Part shown: positions 42,314 to 49,620 of the stretch, in pieces | Layout of the letters: every line of letters starts with the position of its first letter | Position numbering within the stretch: the stretch's first letter is position 1 | Source: Hominisplanchenecus_A murintestinalis | Lineage (GTDB): Bacteria; Bacillota; Clostridia; Lachnospirales; Lachnospiraceae | NCBI RefSeq assembly: GCF_943193015.1 | Contig: NZ_CALPCM010000002.1 | Span: forward strand, 62,001-126,000 | Reading direction: 5' to 3' | DNA length: 64,000 nucleotides | Notes under the pieces: generated by a model | What the model saw: the letters and a program-made list of their open reading frames with translations, nothing else | The model's database searches: none | Told to the model about the DNA's origin: nothing | Program-made: the position numbers and the translations under genes

Positions 42314-42354
42314 GTTAGCGTTCAGCCTAAACTATGATGCATCTAAACGCTAAC
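42314..42354. promoter_or_regulatory. Inverted repeat upstream of the CotS-like gene
   Basis: GTTAGCGTT and AACGCTAAC are perfect 9-bp arms separated by 23 nt, close to the gene start. It may be an operator or RNA hairpin; it has no T-run. Confidence 0.4.
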
Positions 42355-42424
42355 CGACTATTCCCTCTATCCTATGTCCACACCAAAGGGTTTAGAACCT
42401 GTATGAAAGTAAGCTGCCGTTCAT

Positions 42425-42527
42425 GGTGAGAATGCGTAAATTCAGCCAGAAAATCCAGCCCTTTGCGATCAGCAAACTTTAAATGGGCTGGATTCCATAA
42501 CAGTGAAGCCGTAGGCTGAACTGTTAC
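42425..42527. repeat. Copy C of the 143-bp repeat, reverse orientation, truncated
   Basis: Read on the minus strand it begins GTAACAGTTCAGCC and follows copy A for about 103 nt to GCATTCTCAC, where similarity ends. The right-hand hairpin is missing. Confidence 0.68.
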
Positions 42528-42555
42528 CAACTTACAAAAAAAGCCGTGAAAATAC

Positions 42556-42584
42556 TTGACATTTTCCCATACAACGGCTATACT
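42556..42584 (+). promoter_or_regulatory. Strong promoter of the cold-shock gene
   Basis: TTGACA (42556-42561), 17 bp and TATACT (42579-42584) nearly equal the sigma-A consensus. The transcript would have a leader of about 130 nt. Confidence 0.8.
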
Positions 42585-42620
42585 CAAAAAGTATTAGGAT
42601 TAATTGGATGTAAAATGATT

Positions 42621-42680
42621 CACTAGTTATTAGAGATTATACTCCACATCTGTAATCTGTAATAACTGGTGGATTTTTTT
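42621..42680 (+). terminator. Attenuator-like terminator in the cold-shock leader
   Basis: CACTAGTTATTA pairs with TAATAACTGGTG, and AGATTA with TAATCT inside, followed by seven T. It is a full intrinsic terminator placed between the promoter and the csp start, so expression needs read-through or refolding. Confidence 0.72.
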
Positions 42681-42718
42681 ATGTAATTCCAAATATCAAA
42701 AAAAATGGAGGTACCGGT

Positions 42719-42919
42719 ATGAATAAGGGTACGGTAAAATGGTTTAATGCAGAAAAAGGTTATGGTTTTATCACAGGTGAGGATGGAGCAGACGTATTTG
42801 TACATTTCTCAGCTATCCAGGGTGAAGGCTTCAAGTCTCTTGACGAAGGTCAGGCAGTTACCTATGATTTAACAGAGGGTGCACGCGGAATGCAGGCAGC
42901 TAATGTTGTAAAGCTTTAA
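42719..42919 (+). CDS. cspA: Cold-shock protein (CspA family)
   Basis: A 66-residue RNA chaperone of a single OB fold. RNP1 KGYGFITGED and RNP2 VFVHFSAI are intact, preceded by GTVKWFNAEK. The length is standard. GGAGGTACCGGT gives an excellent ribosome site. It is transcribed from a near-consensus promoter through an attenuator-like hairpin, a set-up fitting temperature or RNA-structure control. It ends 220 bp before the LRR protein gene, with its own terminator between. Confidence 0.96.
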   Translation: MNKGTVKWFNAEKGYGFITGEDGADVFVHFSAIQGEGFKSLDEGQAVTYDLTEGARGMQAANVVKL

Positions 42920-42975
42920 TTGATACACCTGAAAAGCAAGCTGCCAGGTCAGACTGCTCATATAGGAGTATCAAT
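42919..42975 (+). ncRNA. Structured element in the cold-shock 3' region
   Basis: ATTGATAC (42919-42926) pairs with GTATCAAT (42968-42975), enclosing an ACCTG/CAGGT hairpin and a GCA/TGC-containing arm, like a small multi-branch RNA. It begins at the csp stop codon. It could be a 3' UTR element or a processed small RNA. Confidence 0.4.
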
Positions 42976-43007
42976 CAAAATGAAGGTGTCTGTTGCGCAG
43001 CACACTG

Positions 43008-43057
43008 AAAAAGACAGGTAAGGGACGTTAAAAGATTTGTTTCCTGCCTGTCTTTTT
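43008..43057 (+). terminator. Terminator of the cold-shock transcript
   Basis: AAAAGACAGG pairs with CCTGTCTTTTT around an inner GG/CC stem, with a T-rich end. Confidence 0.7.
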
Positions 43058-43138
43058 GTATTTCATAAAGTGTTTGCACAGAGTTGACAAATACCATTCG
43101 AAAACCTAGACTATTAGAGAAAAACAAGGAGTGAAAAA

Positions 43139-44911
43139 ATGAAAAAGAAATTTTTATGCCTGTTGCTGGCCTTCAGCCTGTGTGCAAATTCCGTTCCGGT
43201 TATGGGAGCCGGGACAAAACAGAGCACCTCCCTATGTACCTCTGTTTATACGGGCAGCAATGCGGAAGCACAAAGCTACCTTAGAGCCGCTTCCCCCATT
43301 AAGTCCTACCTGTCTCCATGTACAGATAGCTCTATAATGCGCGTACAATACGCCCCTTCTATAAAAGGGCTTCTTGTAGAATACTACGACTCTGCTTATC
43401 ATCTGAAAAACTCCAGGATCATCCCCGAAGAACTTCCCCTTTTTGGCGGATTTTATGAGACAGATACCGGCTACTTTGTAGTAACCGGCCAGGAAAACCC
43501 GAAAGAGGATGACGCCCTGGAAGTATTCCGCATCACAAAGTATGACAAACAATGGAATAAAATAAAGTCCGCGAGCCTTTCCTCCTGCAATACCACGATT
43601 CCTTTCCGTTCCGGTTCGCTCCGCATGGACGCCTGCGGAAAATATCTCCTAATCCGAACCAGCCACCAGATGTACGCCGACCCGGACGGCCGGAATCACC
43701 AGGCAAATGCAACGATAGAACTGGATATGGAAACGATGACTGTTACCGACTCTTATATGGACGTCATGAACTCCAGCGTCGGCTATGTCAGCCATTCCTT
43801 TAACCAATTTATCAAAGTAGAGGATAACCATATCGTCGCGGTTGACCACGGAGATGCGTACCCCCGCTCCATCACGCTGATAAAATACGCGACAGATGCC
43901 TCCACAGGGTCATTTACCCCTGACTCTTTCCTTACCCCCTGTACAGTAACACGGGTTATGGACTTCCCCGGCGAGATCGGAAACAACTATACAGGCGCCG
44001 CAGTCGGCGGCTTTGAAATCTCCGGCTCGTCCTATCTGATTGCCGGAAATTCCGTCATCCAGGACGAAAAAAACCTCGAGCGGGGCACGCGGAATGTCTT
44101 TGTAGCGGCTGTAGATAAAGAGACTTCCGAAGTAACTGTCACCTGGCTGACCTCTTATACGGAAGGCGACAGCACTACCCGCACCCCCCACCTTGTAAAG
44201 ACAAAAGACGGGCGCTATTATGTGCTCTGGTCAAGAAGCGGAAAAGTATATTATACAGAAATTGACGGAGACGGACGCCAGAAAAGCCCGCTCTATGTTT
44301 ATAACGGAAACCTGTCAGACTGCGCGCCCACTGAAATCAACGGCAAACTTATATGGTATGTCTGGCACGAACAGACCCTTGTATTTTACGATATTAACCT
44401 GGAAAATCCCTCTCAGATGAACACAAATGCATTTACCAGGGTTCCCCCTTCCGACAGCAAACCGGCAGAAGTGAAAGCGGGGCAGACCAGACGGATATCC
44501 GGCATAGATTACCGCGTTACCAAATCCGGAACCGATAAACAGGCAGAAGTACAGGCAAAACGGGTTGTCTCCAAAAAGAAAAGTATCCAGATAGCAGATA
44601 CCGTAAAAATCGCCGGGGTAACATGCAAAGTCACCTCCATCGCCGCGAAAGCCTGCGAAAAAAATCAGACGATCACTTCCGTAAGCATCGGGAAAAACGT
44701 GCGGACGATTGGAAAAAATGCGTTCTACCGATGTAAAAAGCTCAAAAAAATCACGGTAAAATCCAAAGTTTTAAAGAAAGTAAAAGAAAAAGCGATTCAA
44801 GGAATCCACAAAAAAGCTGTCATTAAAGCGCCCAAAAAGCAGCTGAAAAAATACAAAAAGCTGTTTTCAAAGAAAGCCGGATTCCGCAAGGGTATGAAAG
44901 TAAAAAAATAA
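43139..44911 (+). CDS. Secreted beta-propeller-like protein with BspA-type LRR tail
   Basis: A 590-residue exported protein. The signal peptide ends near VPVMGA (residue 24). Residues about 50-430 are beta-rich with repeated blades such as GGFYETDTGYFVVTGQE, GKYLLIRTSHQ, HIVAVDHGDAYPRSITLI and GRYYVLWSRSGKVYYTEI. This suggests a propeller, although I cannot name a family. From about 475 it has a BspA/LRR_5 module (IGKNVRTIGKNAFYRCKKL) and the lysine-rich cap KAVIKAPKKQLKKYKK shared with two other proteins here. The start follows AAGGAGTG. It may be an adhesin or a glycan-binding protein. Confidence 0.78.
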   Translation: MKKKFLCLLLAFSLCANSVPVMGAGTKQSTSLCTSVYTGSNAEAQSYLRAASPIKSYLSPCTDSSIMRVQYAPSIKGLLVEYYDSAYHLKNSRIIPEELPLFGGFYETDTGYFVVTGQENPKEDDALEVFRITKYDKQWNKIKSASLSSCNTTIPFRSGSLRMDACGKYLLIRTSHQMYADPDGRNHQANATIELDMETMTVTDSYMDVMNSSVGYVSHSFNQFIKVEDNHIVAVDHGDAYPRSITLIKYATDASTGSFTPDSFLTPCTVTRVMDFPGEIGNNYTGAAVGGFEISGSSYLIAGNSVIQDEKNLERGTRNVFVAAVDKETSEVTVTWLTSYTEGDSTTRTPHLVKTKDGRYYVLWSRSGKVYYTEIDGDGRQKSPLYVYNGNLSDCAPTEINGKLIWYVWHEQTLVFYDINLENPSQMNTNAFTRVPPSDSKPAEVKAGQTRRISGIDYRVTKSGTDKQAEVQAKRVVSKKKSIQIADTVKIAGVTCKVTSIAAKACEKNQTITSVSIGKNVRTIGKNAFYRCKKLKKITVKSKVLKKVKEKAIQGIHKKAVIKAPKKQLKKYKKLFSKKAGFRKGMKVKK

Positions 44912-44930
44912 GTATATGCAGACTGCAGTA

Positions 44931-44963
44931 AAAAACACCGGGCAGCAAAAGCCCGGTGTCTTT
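44931..44963. terminator. Bidirectional terminator between the LRR gene and uppP
   Basis: ACACCGGGC pairs with GCCCGGTGT over an AGCAAAA loop, with A-run and T-run flanks, between two convergent genes. Confidence 0.85.
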
Positions 44964-45790
44964 TATGAAAATAAAATAAAAAACGCCAAAACCACAATTC
45001 CCAGGACAATCCGATACCATCCGAAAACTTTGAAATCATGCCTGCGGATATACCCCATCAAAAAGCGTATCACCACAAGGGAAGTCACAAAGGCCACCGT
45101 CATTCCGACCAGCAAAATCATCAATTCGGGCACGGAAAAAGCAAACCCGAATTTTACGATTTTCAGTAGGCTAGCCCCAAACATCACAGGGACAGCCAGG
45201 AAAAACGTATACTCCGCCGCCACCGTACGGGAAAGCCCCAGCATGATGCCTCCCAGTATCGTAGCCCCCGAGCGGGACGTACCGGGAAATACCGCCGCGA
45301 TTAGCTGGAACATCCCTATCCAGAAAGCCGTCTGCCAGGTAATTTCTCCGACAGAATTTACGCCGGCCGGCTTCCCGTCGTTACGGTTTTCAATCCATAG
45401 AAATGCCACGCCAAAAAGAATCAGCATCACTGCCACAGTCTGGTAATTATAAAACCACGCGTCAAGCTGCTCTTCAAATAGAATCCCCACCACCGCCGCA
45501 GGCAGACAGGAAACCACGATTTTCAGCCACATCTGAAAAATATCTATTTTTACAAAAGGTTTTTCTTTCAGCGAAAAGGGAAAAAGACGTTCCCAGTAAA
45601 GCAGCACTACCGCCAGAATCGCCCCCAGCTGGATAACTACCAGAAACATGGATAAAAATTCTGCCGGCACATCCAGCTTAATCAACTCATCCAGTATAAT
45701 CATATGCCCCGTGCTGCTGATTGGGAGCCACTCCGTTACCCCCTCCACGATACCAAACAGAACTGCTTTTAAAAACTCTATGATGTCCAT
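44963..45790 (-). CDS. uppP: Undecaprenyl-diphosphatase
   Basis: A 275-residue polytopic membrane enzyme that recycles undecaprenyl pyrophosphate for cell-wall synthesis and gives bacitracin tolerance. The signature GIVEGVTEWLPISSTGHMII (E-rich motif and SSTGH) and PGTSRSGATILGGIMLGLSR are intact. The start MDIIEFLK is chosen because AAGGGGCATG precedes it; a longer frame reaches into the intergenic region. It lies 80 bp ahead of the GH20 gene on the same strand. Confidence 0.96.
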   Translation of the reverse strand: MDIIEFLKAVLFGIVEGVTEWLPISSTGHMIILDELIKLDVPAEFLSMFLVVIQLGAILAVVLLYWERLFPFSLKEKPFVKIDIFQMWLKIVVSCLPAAVVGILFEEQLDAWFYNYQTVAVMLILFGVAFLWIENRNDGKPAGVNSVGEITWQTAFWIGMFQLIAAVFPGTSRSGATILGGIMLGLSRTVAAEYTFFLAVPVMFGASLLKIVKFGFAFSVPELMILLVGMTVAFVTSLVVIRFLMGYIRRHDFKVFGWYRIVLGIVVLAFFILFS

Positions 45791-45870
45791 ACGTACATGC
45801 CCCTTTCTTTGTATCCATCTTATGCATTGGAGGTGCATTTCAGCACTGCTAAATGCACCTCCGCCCTGTT

Positions 45871-48800
45871 CTATTTTTTTATTACCTTCACTTTTTTGTC
45901 CAGCTTCGCTTTTTTCAGATATTTCTTATATGCCGCCAGCTTTTTCTTCGGCGCTTTTATCTTTGCTTTCTCCGGAATGTTTTTGAATGCGTTCTTCCCC
46001 ACACTCTTCAATTTAGAAGAATTTATGATAATATTCTTTAATTTCCTGCATCCGCTGAAGCTTTCTTTTCCAATCTTTACAATATTCTTTTCTATTATGA
46101 CTTTCTTAAGCTTTTTATTGCCCCGGAACGCCTTATCTGCAATAGCCGTTACTTTAAAGATATAACCGTCTATTTTCACTTCCTCTGGAATCACTATGGA
46201 TGTATGTATCTTTTTCAGGGGCTTCATTACCATAACGGTTCCTGTACTGCCCGCTGTCGCCGTTACCTTATAGGCCAGTTTGGCGTCCTTATGAATTCTC
46301 CCTTTGACTGGCAGCGGAACTGGCTTTTGCGGCTGAGGCTGAGGGTGCGGCTGAGGCTGAGGGTGCGGCTGAGGCTGAGGGTGCGGCTGAGGTTTTTCAT
46401 CCTGCTGGCCATCTCCCGGCTGCGGTATGGGTGGCGGTACCGGGCGCAGAATCAGTCCCCCTTCCGCACGCACAAGCTCTGCACATACCGCGTCTATTTT
46501 TTCCTGGGATATCCCCTCCCTGGCAAGGATACTTTTAGCATTCGCAAATGCCCTCTGAAACGCCTGCCAGGAGTCCGGGGTATAGTGCGTATTCCCTTCG
46601 TCGATTTTAATTCGGCAGGTTTCAAAAACCCTCTGCAGTTCCGCTTTATCCCCGTTCTCCACGGGCACAGTCATGCCAAACCCTATTTCCGCGGCAGACG
46701 CCCATCCATTCTTGCCTTCTTCTGCCGTAAATTTCAAATAGCGCGCCCGAACCGGGGAAAATACAGCTTTTTTCTGTAAACTGTCAGCTTCCCATTCGCC
46801 GGAAATGATAATGTCCGGATATGTTTCCCCATCTGTCCCCATAGAAAGAGTATACCTTGAAATATTCCCATTTCCTTCGCCGGCGTCCTGCCTTGGAAGA
46901 TAAACCAGACTGTTAATCTCGTACTCCGCTCCCATATCGATCATGATAGAAGCTGGAAGCTCTTTCTTCGACGGTGTGTGCTGAGAGTGCCAGCGCGTTC
47001 CCGGATTTCCGTCAAATGCAAGACTGGCTGGGCCTTCCGTTCCATTTCCGGTCAAAGCATTTTCATTATCGGATGCAATTACAAAATTGTCTGTCGGAAC
47101 CAGCGTTTCAACATTCTCCACATCGGCAACCCGGACGTTATCAATCAGCCCCTTCACCGCATTTGTTCCGGAGCCAATCCGCTGCAGCGGCAGCGCCAGG
47201 GAAGAATAGCCAATATTTTCTTTCTTTACCTGTCCATTGTAGATATATTTTCCTTTTGCATTTGCTGTAAATTCACCGTCCACATAAAGAGAAGTATGCT
47301 GCGCCCCCGTCTCAATCCTTATTTCCTTCTTCCCCGGTGTGAGCACGTAGTCAAACTCATAGCTATACAGTTCCCTCGTGAATCCCAGTTTCTTATTTTC
47401 TGTAATGCGGATATCGTGCGTTCCATACGCCGCATCCGCCTCAAACAGAATCTGCCCCGGCTTTACTTCCTCCAAATCTATGGTGAAAGACAAACTTTTC
47501 GCGTTTGTGCTTCCCAGGGTTGTCAATGGCGTCTGCGCATAGCTTTCACCACCGCTCAGCTTCAGCGCCGTATTTCCATCTGTCTGCACAGCAGCGGCAT
47601 TTTTCAGCTCTGTCAAATCTCTTCCCATAAGGGTATTGTCCAGCTCCGGGCACGTATCAAAATCATACTCTGCATAAATCCCATCATCTGATTCCTGCTC
47701 CCCATAGGGGTTCGTGTTCGGCGCGATAGAAAGCCTTTTGGCCAGCCCGTCAATCGCCTCCACGCTTCCTTTTTCCTGCCCGTTTGCCCACGTCTTTTCC
47801 GCATAAAACGGCAATGCGTCAAAAAAGCGCGCGAATAAATCTTCCTCACTCAATCCCGTCGCGTGAGTATCAAGCTGCTCGTCCTGCCAGAGCGCGAACG
47901 CGCCGCCCAGAATCTGCTTATCTCCCGCCGGAAGCGCCACATCGGAGCCATTTGCCCGGCGCACTACATTAGGCGCAAAGCTGTTGTAAACCAGATTTTT
48001 ATTAATATAGTCCTGATACGCCCCTCTGCCTGTCCCCCCGCTTGGCACCATGTATCCGTAAGTGTCCAGGGTGTTAATCAAATCAAAGCCCAGATTGTAC
48101 ATCTCCAGCCCGTCAGCCCAGTCCTTAGACCAGAGATTAATCTGGCTTCCTTTGACTGCCTCCGGCAAAATTTCTGTCTTATTATCCACAATCCTCGTCA
48201 GCCCGCCCCACAGACGCACAGGATTCGTCTGCTTAATATGGCACAGAATCTCGTTCATAAATTCCCGGTATGCCGTGGCGTCCGCCATAAACTCATCCGC
48301 TCCTACATGGATTACCGTATTCTCATCAAATGTCCTGTCCTCAATATACTCATCAAAAATCGTTTTGATAAACGCTACAACCTCCGGCCTCGTCACATCC
48401 AGATGATCTACCAGGGAACGCCGTGAATTGTTCGGCGTCCAGCCATTCACCGCATATTCCCGGAATATGCCCGTAATCGCCATAGCATGTGCCGGAACGT
48501 CAATTTCCGGTACGATATTCATCCCCATTTTGCGGCATTCCTGTATAAAGCTGCCAAACTCCTCTTTTGTATAATGATAATCTGCCGACGCAATAGATGT
48601 TCCGTCCTTTGCCACATCCGACTCCAGACGGTATCCTGAATACGCCGCAAATGCATCTGTCGGATCGGGATCGTCCTCGTCATAATAATCTTCCAGGAAA
48701 ATCAGGTTATCATTCAAATGCACCTGCAAGTCATTCATCTTATACCATGCCATGTTTTTTGCCACATCTTTCAGCATATCCATAGAAACTGCCTTACGCG

Positions 48801-49551
48801 CCACATCAAATACAAAACTGCGCACAGCATATTTAGGATAATCCCTTATCTGTCCCTGCGGCATGGAAATCCCATCCTCACTCAGCTTTATCATCTGAAG
48901 GATGCTCCTTGTCGCCCAGTATACCCCCGCCGTGTGAATTCCTTCTGTAACGGCTGCTCCGCCAATTTCCATAGCGTAGCCTTCTTCCCCGAGCATCGTG
49001 TCCCCACTGCCAAGAGTAAAGAAGAAATCGCCCGCTTTCGCCGAATCCTCCGTTCCCTGAACCACGGAAAGCTTTTTCCCGGTAATATCCTCCAAATCCT
49101 TCCGAAACTCCTCTCCTATATCGCGCAGTTCTTCCGAGCCAAGCACAATTTTCGAAGATTCATTCATCCGGAATTTCCCGTTACTGTCACTGTACCACTC
49201 TGCAATCTCCGGGATAACCTGCGGCTTTTCATTTCCTCTTCCTGCTTCATGCAGCCCCGGAATCGTCAATGCTTTCTCCATAGGATTCCCGTCCGCATCT
49301 TTGAATGCCAGCTTCACTTCCTTCGCTGTCAAGGGCTGATGCACTGACAAATCGTCCGCCACCACCTGTTCGAAATCCGCGCCGCTAAAAACAACCCCCT
49401 CCGGCGCTTCTACAACTACTTTGTTTGACTCTGCATGATAACTCACGCTCACTGTCGATACATCAGCCGCGGCCGCCCCGGGAAGCGTTATCCCTGAAAA
49501 TGCCATAACTGCACACAGTGCTGCTGTCCCTGCCCTCTTTCTTATTCCCAT
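45871..49551 (-). CDS. Secreted GH20 beta-N-acetylhexosaminidase, multidomain
   Basis: A 1226-residue exported glycosidase that removes terminal GlcNAc/GalNAc from glycans. After the signal peptide (ends AAAAD, about 30), an N-terminal GH20b-like domain spans 110-235. The catalytic barrel runs 240-640, with the D419-E420 pair in HVGADEF and substrate Trp residues such as NLWSKDWADG and ALWQDEQLD. Next come a LamG-like domain (650-830), an F5/8-type C/CBM32-like domain (FDGNPGTRWHSQH), and a FIVAR repeat (YTPDSWQAFQRAFANA). A PQPHPQ repeat linker and a BspA/LRR tail with lysine-rich cap complete it. It probably acts on mucin or host glycans at the cell surface. Confidence 0.93.
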   Translation of the reverse strand: MGIRKRAGTAALCAVMAFSGITLPGAAAADVSTVSVSYHAESNKVVVEAPEGVVFSGADFEQVVADDLSVHQPLTAKEVKLAFKDADGNPMEKALTIPGLHEAGRGNEKPQVIPEIAEWYSDSNGKFRMNESSKIVLGSEELRDIGEEFRKDLEDITGKKLSVVQGTEDSAKAGDFFFTLGSGDTMLGEEGYAMEIGGAAVTEGIHTAGVYWATRSILQMIKLSEDGISMPQGQIRDYPKYAVRSFVFDVARKAVSMDMLKDVAKNMAWYKMNDLQVHLNDNLIFLEDYYDEDDPDPTDAFAAYSGYRLESDVAKDGTSIASADYHYTKEEFGSFIQECRKMGMNIVPEIDVPAHAMAITGIFREYAVNGWTPNNSRRSLVDHLDVTRPEVVAFIKTIFDEYIEDRTFDENTVIHVGADEFMADATAYREFMNEILCHIKQTNPVRLWGGLTRIVDNKTEILPEAVKGSQINLWSKDWADGLEMYNLGFDLINTLDTYGYMVPSGGTGRGAYQDYINKNLVYNSFAPNVVRRANGSDVALPAGDKQILGGAFALWQDEQLDTHATGLSEEDLFARFFDALPFYAEKTWANGQEKGSVEAIDGLAKRLSIAPNTNPYGEQESDDGIYAEYDFDTCPELDNTLMGRDLTELKNAAAVQTDGNTALKLSGGESYAQTPLTTLGSTNAKSLSFTIDLEEVKPGQILFEADAAYGTHDIRITENKKLGFTRELYSYEFDYVLTPGKKEIRIETGAQHTSLYVDGEFTANAKGKYIYNGQVKKENIGYSSLALPLQRIGSGTNAVKGLIDNVRVADVENVETLVPTDNFVIASDNENALTGNGTEGPASLAFDGNPGTRWHSQHTPSKKELPASIMIDMGAEYEINSLVYLPRQDAGEGNGNISRYTLSMGTDGETYPDIIISGEWEADSLQKKAVFSPVRARYLKFTAEEGKNGWASAAEIGFGMTVPVENGDKAELQRVFETCRIKIDEGNTHYTPDSWQAFQRAFANAKSILAREGISQEKIDAVCAELVRAEGGLILRPVPPPIPQPGDGQQDEKPQPHPQPQPHPQPQPHPQPQPQKPVPLPVKGRIHKDAKLAYKVTATAGSTGTVMVMKPLKKIHTSIVIPEEVKIDGYIFKVTAIADKAFRGNKKLKKVIIEKNIVKIGKESFSGCRKLKNIIINSSKLKSVGKNAFKNIPEKAKIKAPKKKLAAYKKYLKKAKLDKKVKVIKK
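46330..46392. repeat. 18-bp tandem repeat in the GH20 gene
   Basis: About three and a half copies of an 18-bp unit (core GGCTGAGGCTGAGGGTGC) encode the PQPHPQ linker. The number of units could vary through slippage. Confidence 0.8.
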
Positions 49552-49620
49552 ACTCTTCTCCTTTCTCTCTATACAGCGAAAGCCCCTGACGGGGCAACTC
49601 GCTTTTCCGTGATACGCTGC

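Noticed and set aside
46330..46392. CRISPR-like repeat array
   Set aside because: The units are directly adjacent 18-bp in-frame repeats coding a PQPHPQ linker, without spacers.
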